64,000 bases of DNA, taken from assembly GCF_019880545.1 (NCBI RefSeq), contig NZ_JAINVW010000003.1, positions 1 to 64,000 on the forward strand, in the 5' to 3' direction. The notes beneath the pieces were generated by a model. That model saw nothing but the letters and a program-made list of their open reading frames with translations, ran no database searches and was not told the DNA's origin. Every line of letters starts with the position of its first letter. The stretch's first letter is position 1. Positions 8,684 to 17,802 of the stretch are shown one piece after another. A program made the translations under genes and the position numbers. The DNA is from Flagellimonas meishanensis (GTDB taxonomy: Bacteria > Bacteroidota > Bacteroidia > Flavobacteriales > Flavobacteriaceae).

Positions 8684-9961
8684 ATGGCTGTTTTGGAACA
8701 ATTGACATCGCAACAAGCGATTGATCTAGAAAACAAGTACGGAGCGCAAAACTATCATCCACTTCCCGTTGTCCTCAGTAGAGGAGATGGCGTATACGTT
8801 TGGGATGTGGAAGGTAGAAAGTATTATGATTTTTTATCCGCGTATTCCGCGGTAAACCAGGGGCATTGTCATCCTAAAATCATTAATGCACTAAAGAACC
8901 AAGCCGAAAGGTTGACCCTTACCTCAAGGGCTTTTTACAACGACATGTTGGGCCAATTTGAAGAATTTGCCACCCAGTTTTTCGGTTATGACAAGCTTTT
9001 ACCTATGAACACCGGTGCCGAGGCCGTGGAAACGGCCATTAAGCTCGCAAGAAAGTGGGGCTATGAGAGAAAGGGCATACCTGCAAACCAGGCTAAAATT
9101 GTCGTTTGCCAGAACAATTTCCACGGAAGGACGATTTCCATAATCTCCGCCTCAAACGACCCTATTGCAACGGAGAACTTTGGACCTTTCACACCAGGTA
9201 TTGTCTCTATCCGTTATAACGACATCAATGCTTTGGAGGAGGTGCTTAAAGATGACAACGTGGCCGCGTTTCTGGTAGAACCCATTCAGGGAGAGGCAGG
9301 AGTTTATGTTCCGGATGAAAATTACATCAAAGAAGCATTTGACCTGTGCAAGGCCAGAAACGTACTTTTTATGGCGGACGAGGTCCAAACCGGGATAGCA
9401 CGTACCGGAAGGCTATTGGCAACCTGCGGAAACTGTTCGTGCCATGATAAGAACTGTTCAGGGACACCGGACGTGAAGCCCGATGTATTGATTTTGGGAA
9501 AAGCCTTGTCCGGAGGAGTGGTGCCCGTCTCCGCAGTTTTGGCAAACAAGGAGATCATGGATGTAATCCGACCTGGTAATCATGGTTCCACCTTTGGTGG
9601 AAACCCATTGTCCTGCGCAGTGGCCATGGCCGCGTTGGAAGTGGTTCGGGAAGAACGTTTGGCCGAAAATGCCGATGAGTTGGGCAAGATTTTTCGGGAA
9701 GAGATGGGGAAACTTATCCAGAAAACTGACTTGGTCCGATTAGTACGAGGCAAAGGATTGTTGAATGCCATAGTGATCAATGATTCTGAGGATAGTTCAA
9801 CTGCATGGGATATTTGTGTTGCCCTAAAGGAAAATGGGTTGCTCGCAAAGCCAACACATGGAAATATAATCCGCTTTGCGCCGCCCTTGGTTATGACCAA
9901 AGAGCAGTTATTGGAATGTATTTCAATAATAGCAAAGACCTTGGATGCGTTTGAAAAATAA
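8684..9961 (+). CDS. rocD: Ornithine--oxo-acid aminotransferase
   Basis: 425 residues, class III (fold type I) PLP aminotransferase. The N-terminus ([19 protein letters not shown]) and the active-site segment [12 protein letters not shown] with the PLP lysine K273 identify ornithine delta-aminotransferase, which converts ornithine and 2-oxoglutarate to glutamate semialdehyde and glutamate in arginine/proline metabolism. The phosphate-binding [10 protein letters not shown] (about 109-118) and the cofactor aspartate in MADEVQTG are present. Unusual is an insert of about 15 residues just before the PLP lysine with four cysteines (C248, C251, C253, C258) in the pattern CxxCxCxxxxC. The gene is monocistronic, closed by its own terminator. 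Confidence 0.93.
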   Translation: MAVLEQLTSQQAIDLENKYGAQNYHPLPVVLSRGDGVYVWDVEGRKYYDFLSAYSAVNQGHCHPKIINALKNQAERLTLTSRAFYNDMLGQFEEFATQFFGYDKLLPMNTGAEAVETAIKLARKWGYERKGIPANQAKIVVCQNNFHGRTISIISASNDPIATENFGPFTPGIVSIRYNDINALEEVLKDDNVAAFLVEPIQGEAGVYVPDENYIKEAFDLCKARNVLFMADEVQTGIARTGRLLATCGNCSCHDKNCSGTPDVKPDVLILGKALSGGVVPVSAVLANKEIMDVIRPGNHGSTFGGNPLSCAVAMAALEVVREERLAENADELGKIFREEMGKLIQKTDLVRLVRGKGLLNAIVINDSEDSSTAWDICVALKENGLLAKPTHGNIIRFAPPLVMTKEQLLECISIIAKTLDAFEK

Positions 9962-9993
9962 AAAAAGCCCCTAAGAAAGGGGCTCTTTTTTTT
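9962..9993 (+). terminator. Rho-independent terminator after rocD (bidirectional)
   Basis: AGCCCCT (9966-9972) pairs with AGGGGCT (9978-9984) around AAGAA and is followed by C and eight T. The opposite strand also has a T run (complement of AAAAAA at 9961-9966), so it can serve the convergent gene ending at 10002. Confidence 0.9.
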
Positions 9994-10001
9994 GTAATAT
10001 C

Positions 10002-11333
10002 TTAGGGAGCGGATGCGGAACCATCCTTTGATCGTGCCCTGCGCAATTGACGCTGTATTTTTTTAATGGCGGACTCAATTGATTTTTCGGGTTCGATGAT
10101 ATTGTACTCACCCCAAAAATCTGGGTCTGAGAAACCAAGGGCCTCATCACTCAAGATAATGGATTTTTTAATCCGTTGTTTGTTTTTGGGGACTGTACCG
10201 GTGACATTCTTTTCCCAGTCGGTAATGGCCATTTCTGCCGTCATGCTGTATACCGAGTTGAAAAGTTTATCCTCCCAATCCACTTTAAACTCTAGAACCA
10301 CATTGCTGTAACCATAGTACCATTTGCCATTTTTTTCCCTGTAATCCACCCGGTAGGCCACTTCGGTAGGCCATACATCCACTTTGGCCGGTTTTCTGCG
10401 CACGAAGAGTTTCGCCGCCTTAACCCTATCCGTTATGTTCAGTGTGTATATGGCACTGGTCAGGGTCCGGTTCTCCACATCGATATAGAGTTCTCCTTTA
10501 TAGAGAGGGTCATCAATGGTCTCCAACTGATTGAACTTAATCACATAGATAAGCTTATCGTTGATTCTTGTAGAGCGGTCAAACGTGAACTTATAATCCG
10601 ACACTGAGCCATCGGAAAAAATGAACTCTGGGTACTTCATAATGTCCACATAAAGTGTGTTGAAGGGCCCGCCCTGTAGTTTTAGGGCAACTGTGTCCAA
10701 CTTGCTATAATCAGTGCTCTTTCTGGCTTTATAAAGTTCCACGGCATCCTGTCGCACCGAACTGTATGGCGATTTGTAAATATTGACCACAGCTTCGGAA
10801 AGGGATACATTCTTTCTGCGTTTTTTTATGGTCTCCCTATAAAATGCGGTCATCAAGGTAGGGTCGTCAAAATAATTCTCTCCCTTTCGTGCCAATGTTT
10901 CCCGTACCAAGGCGGCAGCATCCTTAGGCGCATTGATGTTAACCTCGGACAGTTGCATAACCGAAACCAAAAGTGGGATAGTGTTCTTATCCTCATTGAG
11001 CTGGCTCAAAGGCACATTCTTGCTTTGATATCCAAGAAAGGATACTACCACGGTTCCTTCGGACATGTCCATAGGAACTTTTAGGAGAAAATTACCTTCC
11101 GTATTGGTAATGGTACTAATGTTTGTGCCCTCCAATGTAAGGGTGGCAAAGACCAAAGGCTTGTTGGAGGATTGGTCCACAACCTCTCCCTTGTATTGCT
11201 TAAACTCGTTTTCTGATGCCGCATCTTGCTGGAATCCCCAAACTTTTGGGAACATACAAAGAGCGGCCAATATCAAAAACAGTGATGGATTTCTACTTTG
11301 TTTTATTGAAAAAACGACTCTTAAAGGCTGCAT
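10002..11333 (-). CDS. CarboxypepD_reg-like / DUF5686-type surface protein
   Basis: 443 residues from the ATG at 11333 (18 additional open codons upstream look non-coding). A signal anchor or signal peptide is followed by a carboxypeptidase-regulatory-like beta-sandwich (about 45-125: YKGEVVDQSSNKPLVFATL, STITNTEGNFLLKV, VVSFLGYQSK), the plug-adjacent domain common in Bacteroidota outer-membrane proteins. The remaining 300 residues are beta-rich with charged turns and resemble the first part of DUF5686 proteins but without the usual C-terminal barrel. It probably acts at the outer membrane. It converges with rocD and shares its terminator. Confidence 0.75.
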   Translation of the reverse strand: MQPLRVVFSIKQSRNPSLFLILAALCMFPKVWGFQQDAASENEFKQYKGEVVDQSSNKPLVFATLTLEGTNISTITNTEGNFLLKVPMDMSEGTVVVSFLGYQSKNVPLSQLNEDKNTIPLLVSVMQLSEVNINAPKDAAALVRETLARKGENYFDDPTLMTAFYRETIKKRRKNVSLSEAVVNIYKSPYSSVRQDAVELYKARKSTDYSKLDTVALKLQGGPFNTLYVDIMKYPEFIFSDGSVSDYKFTFDRSTRINDKLIYVIKFNQLETIDDPLYKGELYIDVENRTLTSAIYTLNITDRVKAAKLFVRRKPAKVDVWPTEVAYRVDYREKNGKWYYGYSNVVLEFKVDWEDKLFNSVYSMTAEMAITDWEKNVTGTVPKNKQRIKKSIILSDEALGFSDPDFWGEYNIIEPEKSIESAIKKIQRQLRRARSKDGSASAP

Positions 11334-11466
11334 AGGAATATTTTTTTTGAATGAAACAACAACAATTAAATATACGAATTTTTGCAACGCCGTAATCGCT
11401 TTTTGGGAAAATAGAATTGGCTAATTCATTTAAAACCAGACACAAAAAGAATGTACAGAACCCTTT

Positions 11467-13920
11467 TTAATCTACCATGAAAAGGGCATTGGCCATAAAA
11501 AGCTTACCATTTTCCCAAAAACCCCTGAAAAGGGGATTGTCCACCATGTATATGACCTGTCCCTGTCCAAATTGCTCCACGCCAAAAATAAGGGAACCGT
11601 CCACTTTCTTTTGTGCTTCACTGCCTGCGAACCCGGAGACCGGCTTGGTACCCTCCTCAAGATATACCACATTTCCATTCTCAAGATATTGGTAACCCTT
11701 ACTTCCCAATTTCAAGGTGAAATACTGTGAACCATAGCCGTAGGCGAGAGGATGGGTGTTGTCCACCTTTGCCTTGAAAATGGCACCTGTTATAATTTGC
11801 TTTAGCTGCTCCCTTTGCACATTTTCGTGCGGCATTGGCTTGTTGATGGAGTCTTTTTCCGCTTCTTTCTTTTTGATGCTGAAGCCCTTTTCGCCATCAA
11901 TGGCGTTTATTGCACCGCCCATTGCGATAATTTTTCCGCCTTTTTTGACCCAATCCTTCAATTGGGCCAGCTTTTCTTCATTGAAGAAATCGCCATAACC
12001 ACCTCCTGGTAAGATTAGGATATGGTAATCATTCAAATCAACTTCATGCATATATTCCTCATCAATTACAGTCAGGGGATAGTGCAATTGCTGTTCAAAA
12101 AAGTGCCAGATTTCACCAAAACGAAGTGTTGAGGTGGGTCCCCCGGACAAGACAGCAATCTTGGGTTCCACCACCATCTGTACATACTCCGAGCCAAAAT
12201 CCTTTCCGGAATCCACAAATCCAGTGGAACTGCCCACTACATTCTTGTTGTGTTTCGTCGAAAGGGTGCGCAAGGTGGATATGAAATCTGCTTTATGTTG
12301 GTTGTCGCCTTTGGTAATGATTAAACTTCCCCTATCAAACGAGCGCCCTTCCACTGAAAAAGGATGATGCGCCCTACGGACGCGTATGCCATTTTTTAGC
12401 AAATCTGCCAAAAAGCGCGCATCCCTCATGCTGTTCCAGTCCGTAATATGGGCGTAATGATCTGTACTTATGTTTGATAGGACCCCTCCTGCATCGGTTC
12501 CCTGAGCTTTGTTTGAGGGAATCAAGGTGGTGGAGGCTACCGCATCCAGTCCGTATGCATAGGGCAATGACCAAGCGGTGATGTCATAAGTAAGGGAATC
12601 ACTCAACTTGGCCGATGGTTCAAAAAGCACTTTTACCAAAGTACCCTTGGTCTGGTTGGTGGATACAACAAGGCTGTTTTCCGATGTAGTTAAACTACCA
12701 TTGCCACCAGTATTGTAGTTGTAGCCTTTTGCAGACCCATTGGAACCCATGCCATATTCAATCCTATGGCTGTCCAAAAGGGATTTCAATGCATCAATTT
12801 TATCGGTATCGCCGTTCAGTACGTAACTTTTGTATTTGAAATTTCTGTTCTTATAGAATTTTTGAAATTCCGCATTCAACTTTTCAGCATTTTTTGAAGA
12901 CACCTCAACCGTCGACAAACCTGTGGTGAAGTGATGCGCAATACGGTCTTTCAATGTAAGCGTGTCGCCAATTTTGGTTATAATCCCCAATCCGGCCTCA
13001 CCACTTCCGCCTTGCTCATAGGTCATCCCAACAGCGCCGTTATAGGTCGGATAGGTGTCGCCATAACTGGGATAGAACAGGTCAAAGATTTCTTTTGTAA
13101 AATAGAACCAGCCATTGGCATCAAAATACTTGGCGTGGTTCTTTCCCAAGGTGACCTGAAAATCCCTTTGGAAATTGGTTATCACTTCGTGATAGGGTTC
13201 TGCTGCCGGAGCAAAATAGTAAGGTTCATCAACCCCTTGTTCATGAAAATCCACATGTACGTGCGGCAGCCAATCGTTGTATACTTTTATGCGCTGTTGG
13301 CTTTCCACTTGGGTGAGCCAGGCCCAATCCCGGTTCAGGTCGAACATGTAATGGTTGCTCCTGCCGCTCCACCAGCCTTCATGATGCTCTTTACTGTTGG
13401 GGTCGACCTGGTATGGATTGTTTTTGTATTGATTGTACCAATTGCTGTAACGGTCCCTTCCATCTGGATTGATGCAGGGATCAATAATGACAACGGCATC
13501 ATCCAAATAGGCTTTTTTGTTGGTCAACAGTTCATGGATTGTTTTCATGGAAGCCTCGGTGCTGACACTTTCATTGCCATGCACATTGTAGCTCAACCAA
13601 ACAATGGCCTTGGAATTGGAACCGGTGCCCTCGGTGTTTTTTAAATGCTCATTTCGAATGTTCTCTAGATTGGCCATGTTTGCCGCAGAGGAAACAAAGA
13701 CCAACAACAAGGGCCTACGCTCGTTCGTTTGCCCATAGAAGGTAAGTTTTACCCTATCCGGGGCTTCTTTGGCCAAATATTCGTAATAATCCACCACTTC
13801 GTGGTGCCTGGTAAATTCACTGCCCAATTCATACCCCAAAAACTCGGAAGGGGATTTCAGTTGCTGGGCGGTTAGGGAAAAAACAAAAAGTGTGCAAAGG
13901 GAAAATAAAAATCTAGTCAT
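11467..13920 (-). CDS. Exported M14-family zinc carboxypeptidase
   Basis: 817 residues with a signal peptide (residues 1-18). The M14 domain (about 25-370) carries the zinc ligands H114 and E117 in NVHGNES and a third histidine in HVDFHEQ (H222 or H226), plus the substrate-side NPDGRDRYSN and FDLNRDWAW. MTYEQGGSGEAG is at the expected place for the catalytic region. The C-terminal half (about 400-817) has a glutamine-amidotransferase-like flavodoxin fold (LILPGGGYGDFF, GGKIIAMGGA), a fusion known from large Bacteroidota M14 enzymes. The protein probably trims peptides in the periplasm or outside the cell. It stands alone, 133 bases upstream of the previous gene. Confidence 0.87.
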   Translation of the reverse strand: MTRFLFSLCTLFVFSLTAQQLKSPSEFLGYELGSEFTRHHEVVDYYEYLAKEAPDRVKLTFYGQTNERRPLLLVFVSSAANMANLENIRNEHLKNTEGTGSNSKAIVWLSYNVHGNESVSTEASMKTIHELLTNKKAYLDDAVVIIDPCINPDGRDRYSNWYNQYKNNPYQVDPNSKEHHEGWWSGRSNHYMFDLNRDWAWLTQVESQQRIKVYNDWLPHVHVDFHEQGVDEPYYFAPAAEPYHEVITNFQRDFQVTLGKNHAKYFDANGWFYFTKEIFDLFYPSYGDTYPTYNGAVGMTYEQGGSGEAGLGIITKIGDTLTLKDRIAHHFTTGLSTVEVSSKNAEKLNAEFQKFYKNRNFKYKSYVLNGDTDKIDALKSLLDSHRIEYGMGSNGSAKGYNYNTGGNGSLTTSENSLVVSTNQTKGTLVKVLFEPSAKLSDSLTYDITAWSLPYAYGLDAVASTTLIPSNKAQGTDAGGVLSNISTDHYAHITDWNSMRDARFLADLLKNGIRVRRAHHPFSVEGRSFDRGSLIITKGDNQHKADFISTLRTLSTKHNKNVVGSSTGFVDSGKDFGSEYVQMVVEPKIAVLSGGPTSTLRFGEIWHFFEQQLHYPLTVIDEEYMHEVDLNDYHILILPGGGYGDFFNEEKLAQLKDWVKKGGKIIAMGGAINAIDGEKGFSIKKKEAEKDSINKPMPHENVQREQLKQIITGAIFKAKVDNTHPLAYGYGSQYFTLKLGSKGYQYLENGNVVYLEEGTKPVSGFAGSEAQKKVDGSLIFGVEQFGQGQVIYMVDNPLFRGFWENGKLFMANALFMVD

Positions 13921-14076
13921 AAATAAGTCAATTAGTCGTAATCAAAGCTAACAATAAATTATTCCCAAACCACAATTTTTGTTTTAGTGGCGGGGAAAGC
14001 CGATAAAAGTAATTAACGATTTTTTAGGAGGATAAAAAAAGAAGAAAACTATCTTTAGCACTTCATTTCACTTTTA

Positions 14077-15678
14077 ATGGAAGTAGATTGTATACCTTTT
14101 AGGGAAACAGGTTATTTTTCAACATTGATTTGCGACTACCTGGACGAACATGAAACGTTGAAACCTTTTTATAACCGATTTCCCCACCTTCAAAATTTTA
14201 AAAAGCAAATAGAGGAAAAGAAGTCGAACTATAAAGCTGCGAACAGGAAGGTTTTGGTGGAGGCCTTGTATCGGCAGTATGAAGGACACACGCCCTCCAA
14301 ATTGACCAAATCGCATATAGATTTACTACAGGACGGGGATACCTTTACGGTGACCACCGGCCATCAATTGAATATTTTTACCGGGCCGTTGTATTTCCTC
14401 TATAAGATTGTATCCACCGTCAACCTCTGTAAAAAACTTAAAAAAGAGCATCCTCAATACAATTTTGTGCCCATTTATTGGATGGCCACCGAGGACCATG
14501 ATTTTGATGAAATCAACTATTTCAACTTTCAAGGGCAAAAGGTGGTCTGGAAAAAAAATGCAAGCGGAGCGGTAGGCGACTTCAATACCCACGGGCTGGA
14601 TGAGGTGTCCGAGACGTTTTCCTCCCATTTGGATGATTCCATACGTGCGCGTGCGCTTATCAGTTTGTTCAAACGGGCCTATGTGCAGCACGAAACCCTG
14701 GCCGAAGCAACCCGCTTTTTGGTCAATGAACTTTTTGGGGAAACAGGGTTGGTCATTGTGGATGGCAATGATGCTGCGTTAAAAAAATTGATGGTCCCTG
14801 CTGCTACGCAAGATATTTTTGGCAATATCCCATTTCAGAAAGTCTCCGAGACCATTGAAAGTCTTACAAAGGCTTCTTCGGAGTACACTATTCAGGTGAA
14901 TCCGAGGGAAATCAACTATTTCTATATAAAAAAAGGTCTCAGGGAACGCATTGAGAGAAAGGAGGGGGGCTTTCATGTGGTCAATACCAAGTTGAACTTT
15001 AGCCAAGAAGCACTTGAAAAGGAGTTGGATGCGCACCCAGAACGATTTTCGCCCAACGTGATCGCCAGACCGCTGTATCAGGAAATTATCCTGCCCAACC
15101 TTTGTTATATTGGAGGCGGGGGAGAGCTGGCCTATTGGTTGGAGCTAAGATCTTATTTTGAGGCCATGCAGATAACCTTCCCCATGTTACTGCTTCGTAA
15201 TTCGGTGCTTTTGATGACGGAAAAGCAGCATGCAAAGATTGAAAAGCTGAATTTGAACGTTTCGGACCTTTTCTTGAAACAACACCTTTTGGAGGAAAAA
15301 AAAGTAAAGGACGTTTCAGAAATCAATATTGATTTTTCGTCACAAAAGCGGCTTTTGGAAGAACAGTTCCAGGACCTATATCGACTTGCCGAGAAAACGG
15401 ACAAGAGTTTTTTGGGAGCGGTAAAGGCACAGGAGGTGAAACAGAAAAAGGGACTTGACCACCTTGAAAAAAGACTGCTCAAAGCCCAAAAGCGCAAACT
15501 GAAAGACCATGTGCACAGGGCCACCGAACTTCAGGATATGCTCTTTCCCAATCAGTCACTCCAAGAGCGGCAATTGAATTTTTCACAGCTTTACCTGGAT
15601 CTCGGGGACAGAATGATTCCCTATCTTCTTCAACATTTGGATCCGTTGGAACAACATTTTTTGGTACTTCAATACTAA
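14077..15678 (+). CDS. bshC: Bacillithiol biosynthesis cysteine-adding enzyme BshC
   Basis: 533 residues, full length for BshC. The Rossmann-like core is recognisable from TVTTGHQLNIFTGPLYFLYK and FVPIYWMATEDHDFDEINYF, where the HQ and EDHD motifs define the family. A long coiled coil occupies about 385-480 and a C-terminal segment follows. BshC joins cysteine to glucosaminyl-malate, the last step in making bacillithiol, the low-molecular-weight thiol used instead of glutathione by Firmicutes and many Bacteroidota. bshA and bshB are not in the window. A TATCTTTA box lies about 25 bases before the ATG. Confidence 0.94.
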   Translation: MEVDCIPFRETGYFSTLICDYLDEHETLKPFYNRFPHLQNFKKQIEEKKSNYKAANRKVLVEALYRQYEGHTPSKLTKSHIDLLQDGDTFTVTTGHQLNIFTGPLYFLYKIVSTVNLCKKLKKEHPQYNFVPIYWMATEDHDFDEINYFNFQGQKVVWKKNASGAVGDFNTHGLDEVSETFSSHLDDSIRARALISLFKRAYVQHETLAEATRFLVNELFGETGLVIVDGNDAALKKLMVPAATQDIFGNIPFQKVSETIESLTKASSEYTIQVNPREINYFYIKKGLRERIERKEGGFHVVNTKLNFSQEALEKELDAHPERFSPNVIARPLYQEIILPNLCYIGGGGELAYWLELRSYFEAMQITFPMLLLRNSVLLMTEKQHAKIEKLNLNVSDLFLKQHLLEEKKVKDVSEINIDFSSQKRLLEEQFQDLYRLAEKTDKSFLGAVKAQEVKQKKGLDHLEKRLLKAQKRKLKDHVHRATELQDMLFPNQSLQERQLNFSQLYLDLGDRMIPYLLQHLDPLEQHFLVLQY

Positions 15679-15844
15679 CATCCATTGCTTTAAGGAGGGC
15701 TTAATCCATCCTTTTGCAAAAAAAAGCGCAAATGGGGGTAGGGTATTTTCCTATAGGATTGTTCTACTAGTGAAAATTGCTATGAAATTTTCAACTAAAA
15801 TGAGTTGGTAACTCATATGTTTAGGTTGGTTTTGATTTTATTTG

Positions 15845-15876
15845 AAAAGCCCCGGAGTGGTTCCCGGGGCTTTTTG
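15845..15876. terminator. Bidirectional terminator between bshC and the aerolysin-like gene
   Basis: AAGCCCCGG (15847-15855) pairs with CCGGGGCTT (15864-15872), flanked by A and T runs on both sides, so it can end both the bshC transcript (+) and the convergent gene ending at 15905 (-). The rest of the 226-base gap (15679-15904) shows nothing else. Confidence 0.88.
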
Positions 15877-15904
15877 TATTTAACTAACCCAAATCAATGG
15901 AACA

Positions 15905-17563
15905 CTAATTGCATGCATTTGCAATATCCCTAGTTTCAGTTGATGTTTCTATTATTCTGTCTATGGTGGTGGTGCCGCGAACCGTCACCTCAATAAAATT
16001 GTCCTGGACATCGGTGACAACCCCTGTAAAACTATTAAAGGCGAATTGGGTCAATATTTCTTGGCCAGACAACTCGCTGTTGTCCTCTTGATATTTTCCA
16101 GATATCCTGAAACGTTGGATAAAGGGAACCTTTATATTTATATACTGTTGATAGATATCAGCGACAGCAATGGCTATGCCTGGGGGAACCCCTACCTCCC
16201 TGGAAACAGAAACCTGCACTGACTTTTCAGTACTTAAGCTACCCGATTTGGTATTTGTCTCTGTCCGTGTTTTTGAGTACTCATAGGAACCTGTTATTGA
16301 ACCTGAGGTTTTACCACCAGTTCCAAAAAATTTTGTCTCAGCTTCATGGGATATGGTTACCGAAACACTTCCTGTATTAGTTGTGGAAACGGACATGGTC
16401 TCTTCCCAACCAGCAGTTTGGGTTGTAGTAATGGTGGTGCTTTCCCCAACCGTTTGGGTCAACGAACCACTACTGCAATTTCTCAAGGTACTGTTATAGG
16501 CACTACTTGTGGCCGAAGGAGGCATGATGGGGTTCATGAATTTTGAATCAACAGCCACTATATCCCAATCAATATCAAATAGCAATATCCTAAAATATAG
16601 GGGTTCGTCTGGATTAATGTTGGTTGCAGGAACAAGGTTTGCACCCGAGTTGATCAATGGGTTATCTGCTCCGTTAGGAACTATTTTGAATAGGCCGGGA
16701 GCTTCCTTTTCAATCTTGAACCAGTAATTCGGAAAATTGGCTACACTCGTATTTCCCCCATTTCTATTTAAGTTGGCTTTGCTCTGGATTCTCAATATCC
16801 CTCCACCCATGTACAGGTAATGGATGTCATTGTTATTGTGAACCGAAATGGAGTAGAATTCCTCGTTGCCAGGAATTTTGGCAAAGCGATATGTTGTGAA
16901 ATTTTCATAATAGTCGGGATCTGCGGAATAATCTAAATCTTCACGCACTCTAATATCTGTTGCCAGATTGCTTATATCTGGATAGCGTTGTGAACCGGGG
17001 ACACCAAACACTTCATTGTCTTTGTTGACGAATTGCATATAGTATTTCAAGTCTTCCCTAAGGGAAACTTCTGCGTACAGATCATCCAGGCCATCCGATA
17101 TAATTTCTTCCTCACTTGGACTTGCACCGAAGGATAATTTGGCAAAATTCTGAGTAGCCAGGACGGCATCATTTTCATCCCGCACAATTACTTGCACCGG
17201 AACGCCCTCTTTCAATTCGTTCTCAACTGCATCCTCCAGATCTTCGTTTTTGAAAGAAAGATTGGCCAAATTATTGAGCTCGTCAAAAAGTACAATTTGG
17301 TCATCGATATTGGATGTGGATTCTATCGAGATTACAGCAGTAAATGGCTTATACCCCTTTCTGGCAATATCCCTACCACTTATGCTAATACCGATTTCCC
17401 CTTCATCAGTTTCAAATTCAGATGTGGAAATGGTACTTGGAAGCACCTCTACTTCCTTACCTTCCTTCGGTGGGGGAGTGGATTCATCTTTACTACAGGC
17501 AAAGGCAACTAGCAGAAAGACAATCGAAAATAATCTACTGAATAACTTAATTGTTGTTTTCAT
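15905..17563 (-). CDS. Aerolysin/ETX-MTX2-like pore-forming lipoprotein (candidate effector)
   Basis: 552 residues. A lipobox (AFAC, C23) predicts a lipoprotein. Residues about 230-335 have short repeats such as YWFKIEKEAPGLFKIVPNG that resemble a beta-trefoil/lectin fold. From about 365 the sequence becomes a long Ser/Thr-rich amphipathic beta region: TTITTTQTAGWEETMSVS, SVSVTISHEAETKFFGTGG, SGSITGSYEYSKTRTET, then SVQVSVSREVGVPPG and VPFIQRFRISGKY. This order is the signature of the aerolysin-type pore module, where the central stretch forms the membrane hairpin. I infer a beta-pore-forming effector or its surface-anchored precursor. It lies 240 bases downstream of the TPR/LuxR regulator gene on the same strand, behind a leader shared with the CDC-like gene. 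Confidence 0.72.
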   Translation of the reverse strand: MKTTIKLFSRLFSIVFLLVAFACSKDESTPPPKEGKEVEVLPSTISTSEFETDEGEIGISISGRDIARKGYKPFTAVISIESTSNIDDQIVLFDELNNLANLSFKNEDLEDAVENELKEGVPVQVIVRDENDAVLATQNFAKLSFGASPSEEEIISDGLDDLYAEVSLREDLKYYMQFVNKDNEVFGVPGSQRYPDISNLATDIRVREDLDYSADPDYYENFTTYRFAKIPGNEEFYSISVHNNNDIHYLYMGGGILRIQSKANLNRNGGNTSVANFPNYWFKIEKEAPGLFKIVPNGADNPLINSGANLVPATNINPDEPLYFRILLFDIDWDIVAVDSKFMNPIMPPSATSSAYNSTLRNCSSGSLTQTVGESTTITTTQTAGWEETMSVSTTNTGSVSVTISHEAETKFFGTGGKTSGSITGSYEYSKTRTETNTKSGSLSTEKSVQVSVSREVGVPPGIAIAVADIYQQYINIKVPFIQRFRISGKYQEDNSELSGQEILTQFAFNSFTGVVTDVQDNFIEVTVRGTTTIDRIIETSTETRDIANACN

Positions 17564-17568
17564 CGCTT

Positions 17569-17791
17569 TTTGTTTTGTGGTTGAACTTCTTGTTTTATTT
17601 TGTGTGACCTGCCCGGTAACGGTCTGCAGCCCTTAGCCGAGCAAGACCACAAAACTGGTTGTCAGGATTCCATATGGAATTCGATGACAACACAAACCTA
17701 AGTTGTTGATTTTGAGCGATGAAAAAATGAGGATGGACAACAGGTGGACACCCTAAAAATAATTGCGGGACAATCGGTGGACGCCCTCGTT
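17569..17791 (-). promoter_or_regulatory. Conserved leader of the aerolysin-like gene (copy A)
   Basis: The 239 bases between the regulator A stop and this start are homologous to 21677-21860 before the CDC-like gene. Shared inverted repeats are GTTTTGTGGT (17572-17581) / ACCACAAAAC (17646-17655), an inner GGTCTGC (17621-17627) / GCAAGACC (17641-17648), and GTTGTCA (17658-17664) / TGACAAC (17685-17691) with a near-palindromic centre ATTCCATATGGAAT. They would fold into nested stems in the transcript, or serve as operators. The promoter probably lies in 17700-17800. Confidence 0.65.
17735..17786 (-). repeat. Two direct repeats upstream of the aerolysin-like gene
   Basis: GGACAACAGGTGGACACCC at 17735-17753 and GGACAATCGGTGGACGCCC at 17768-17786 differ at three positions and start 33 bases apart, about three helical turns. 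Their position at the regulator-distal end of the leader suits a tandem activator site. The equivalent place before the CDC-like gene (about 21834-21850) keeps only a weak single match. Confidence 0.55.
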
Positions 17792-17802
17792 ACGACTGGT
17801 GT

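Noticed and set aside
12931-13644. 237-codon open frame opposite the M14 peptidase gene
   Set aside because: Shadow of the peptidase's conserved M14 domain; no signal or domain of its own.
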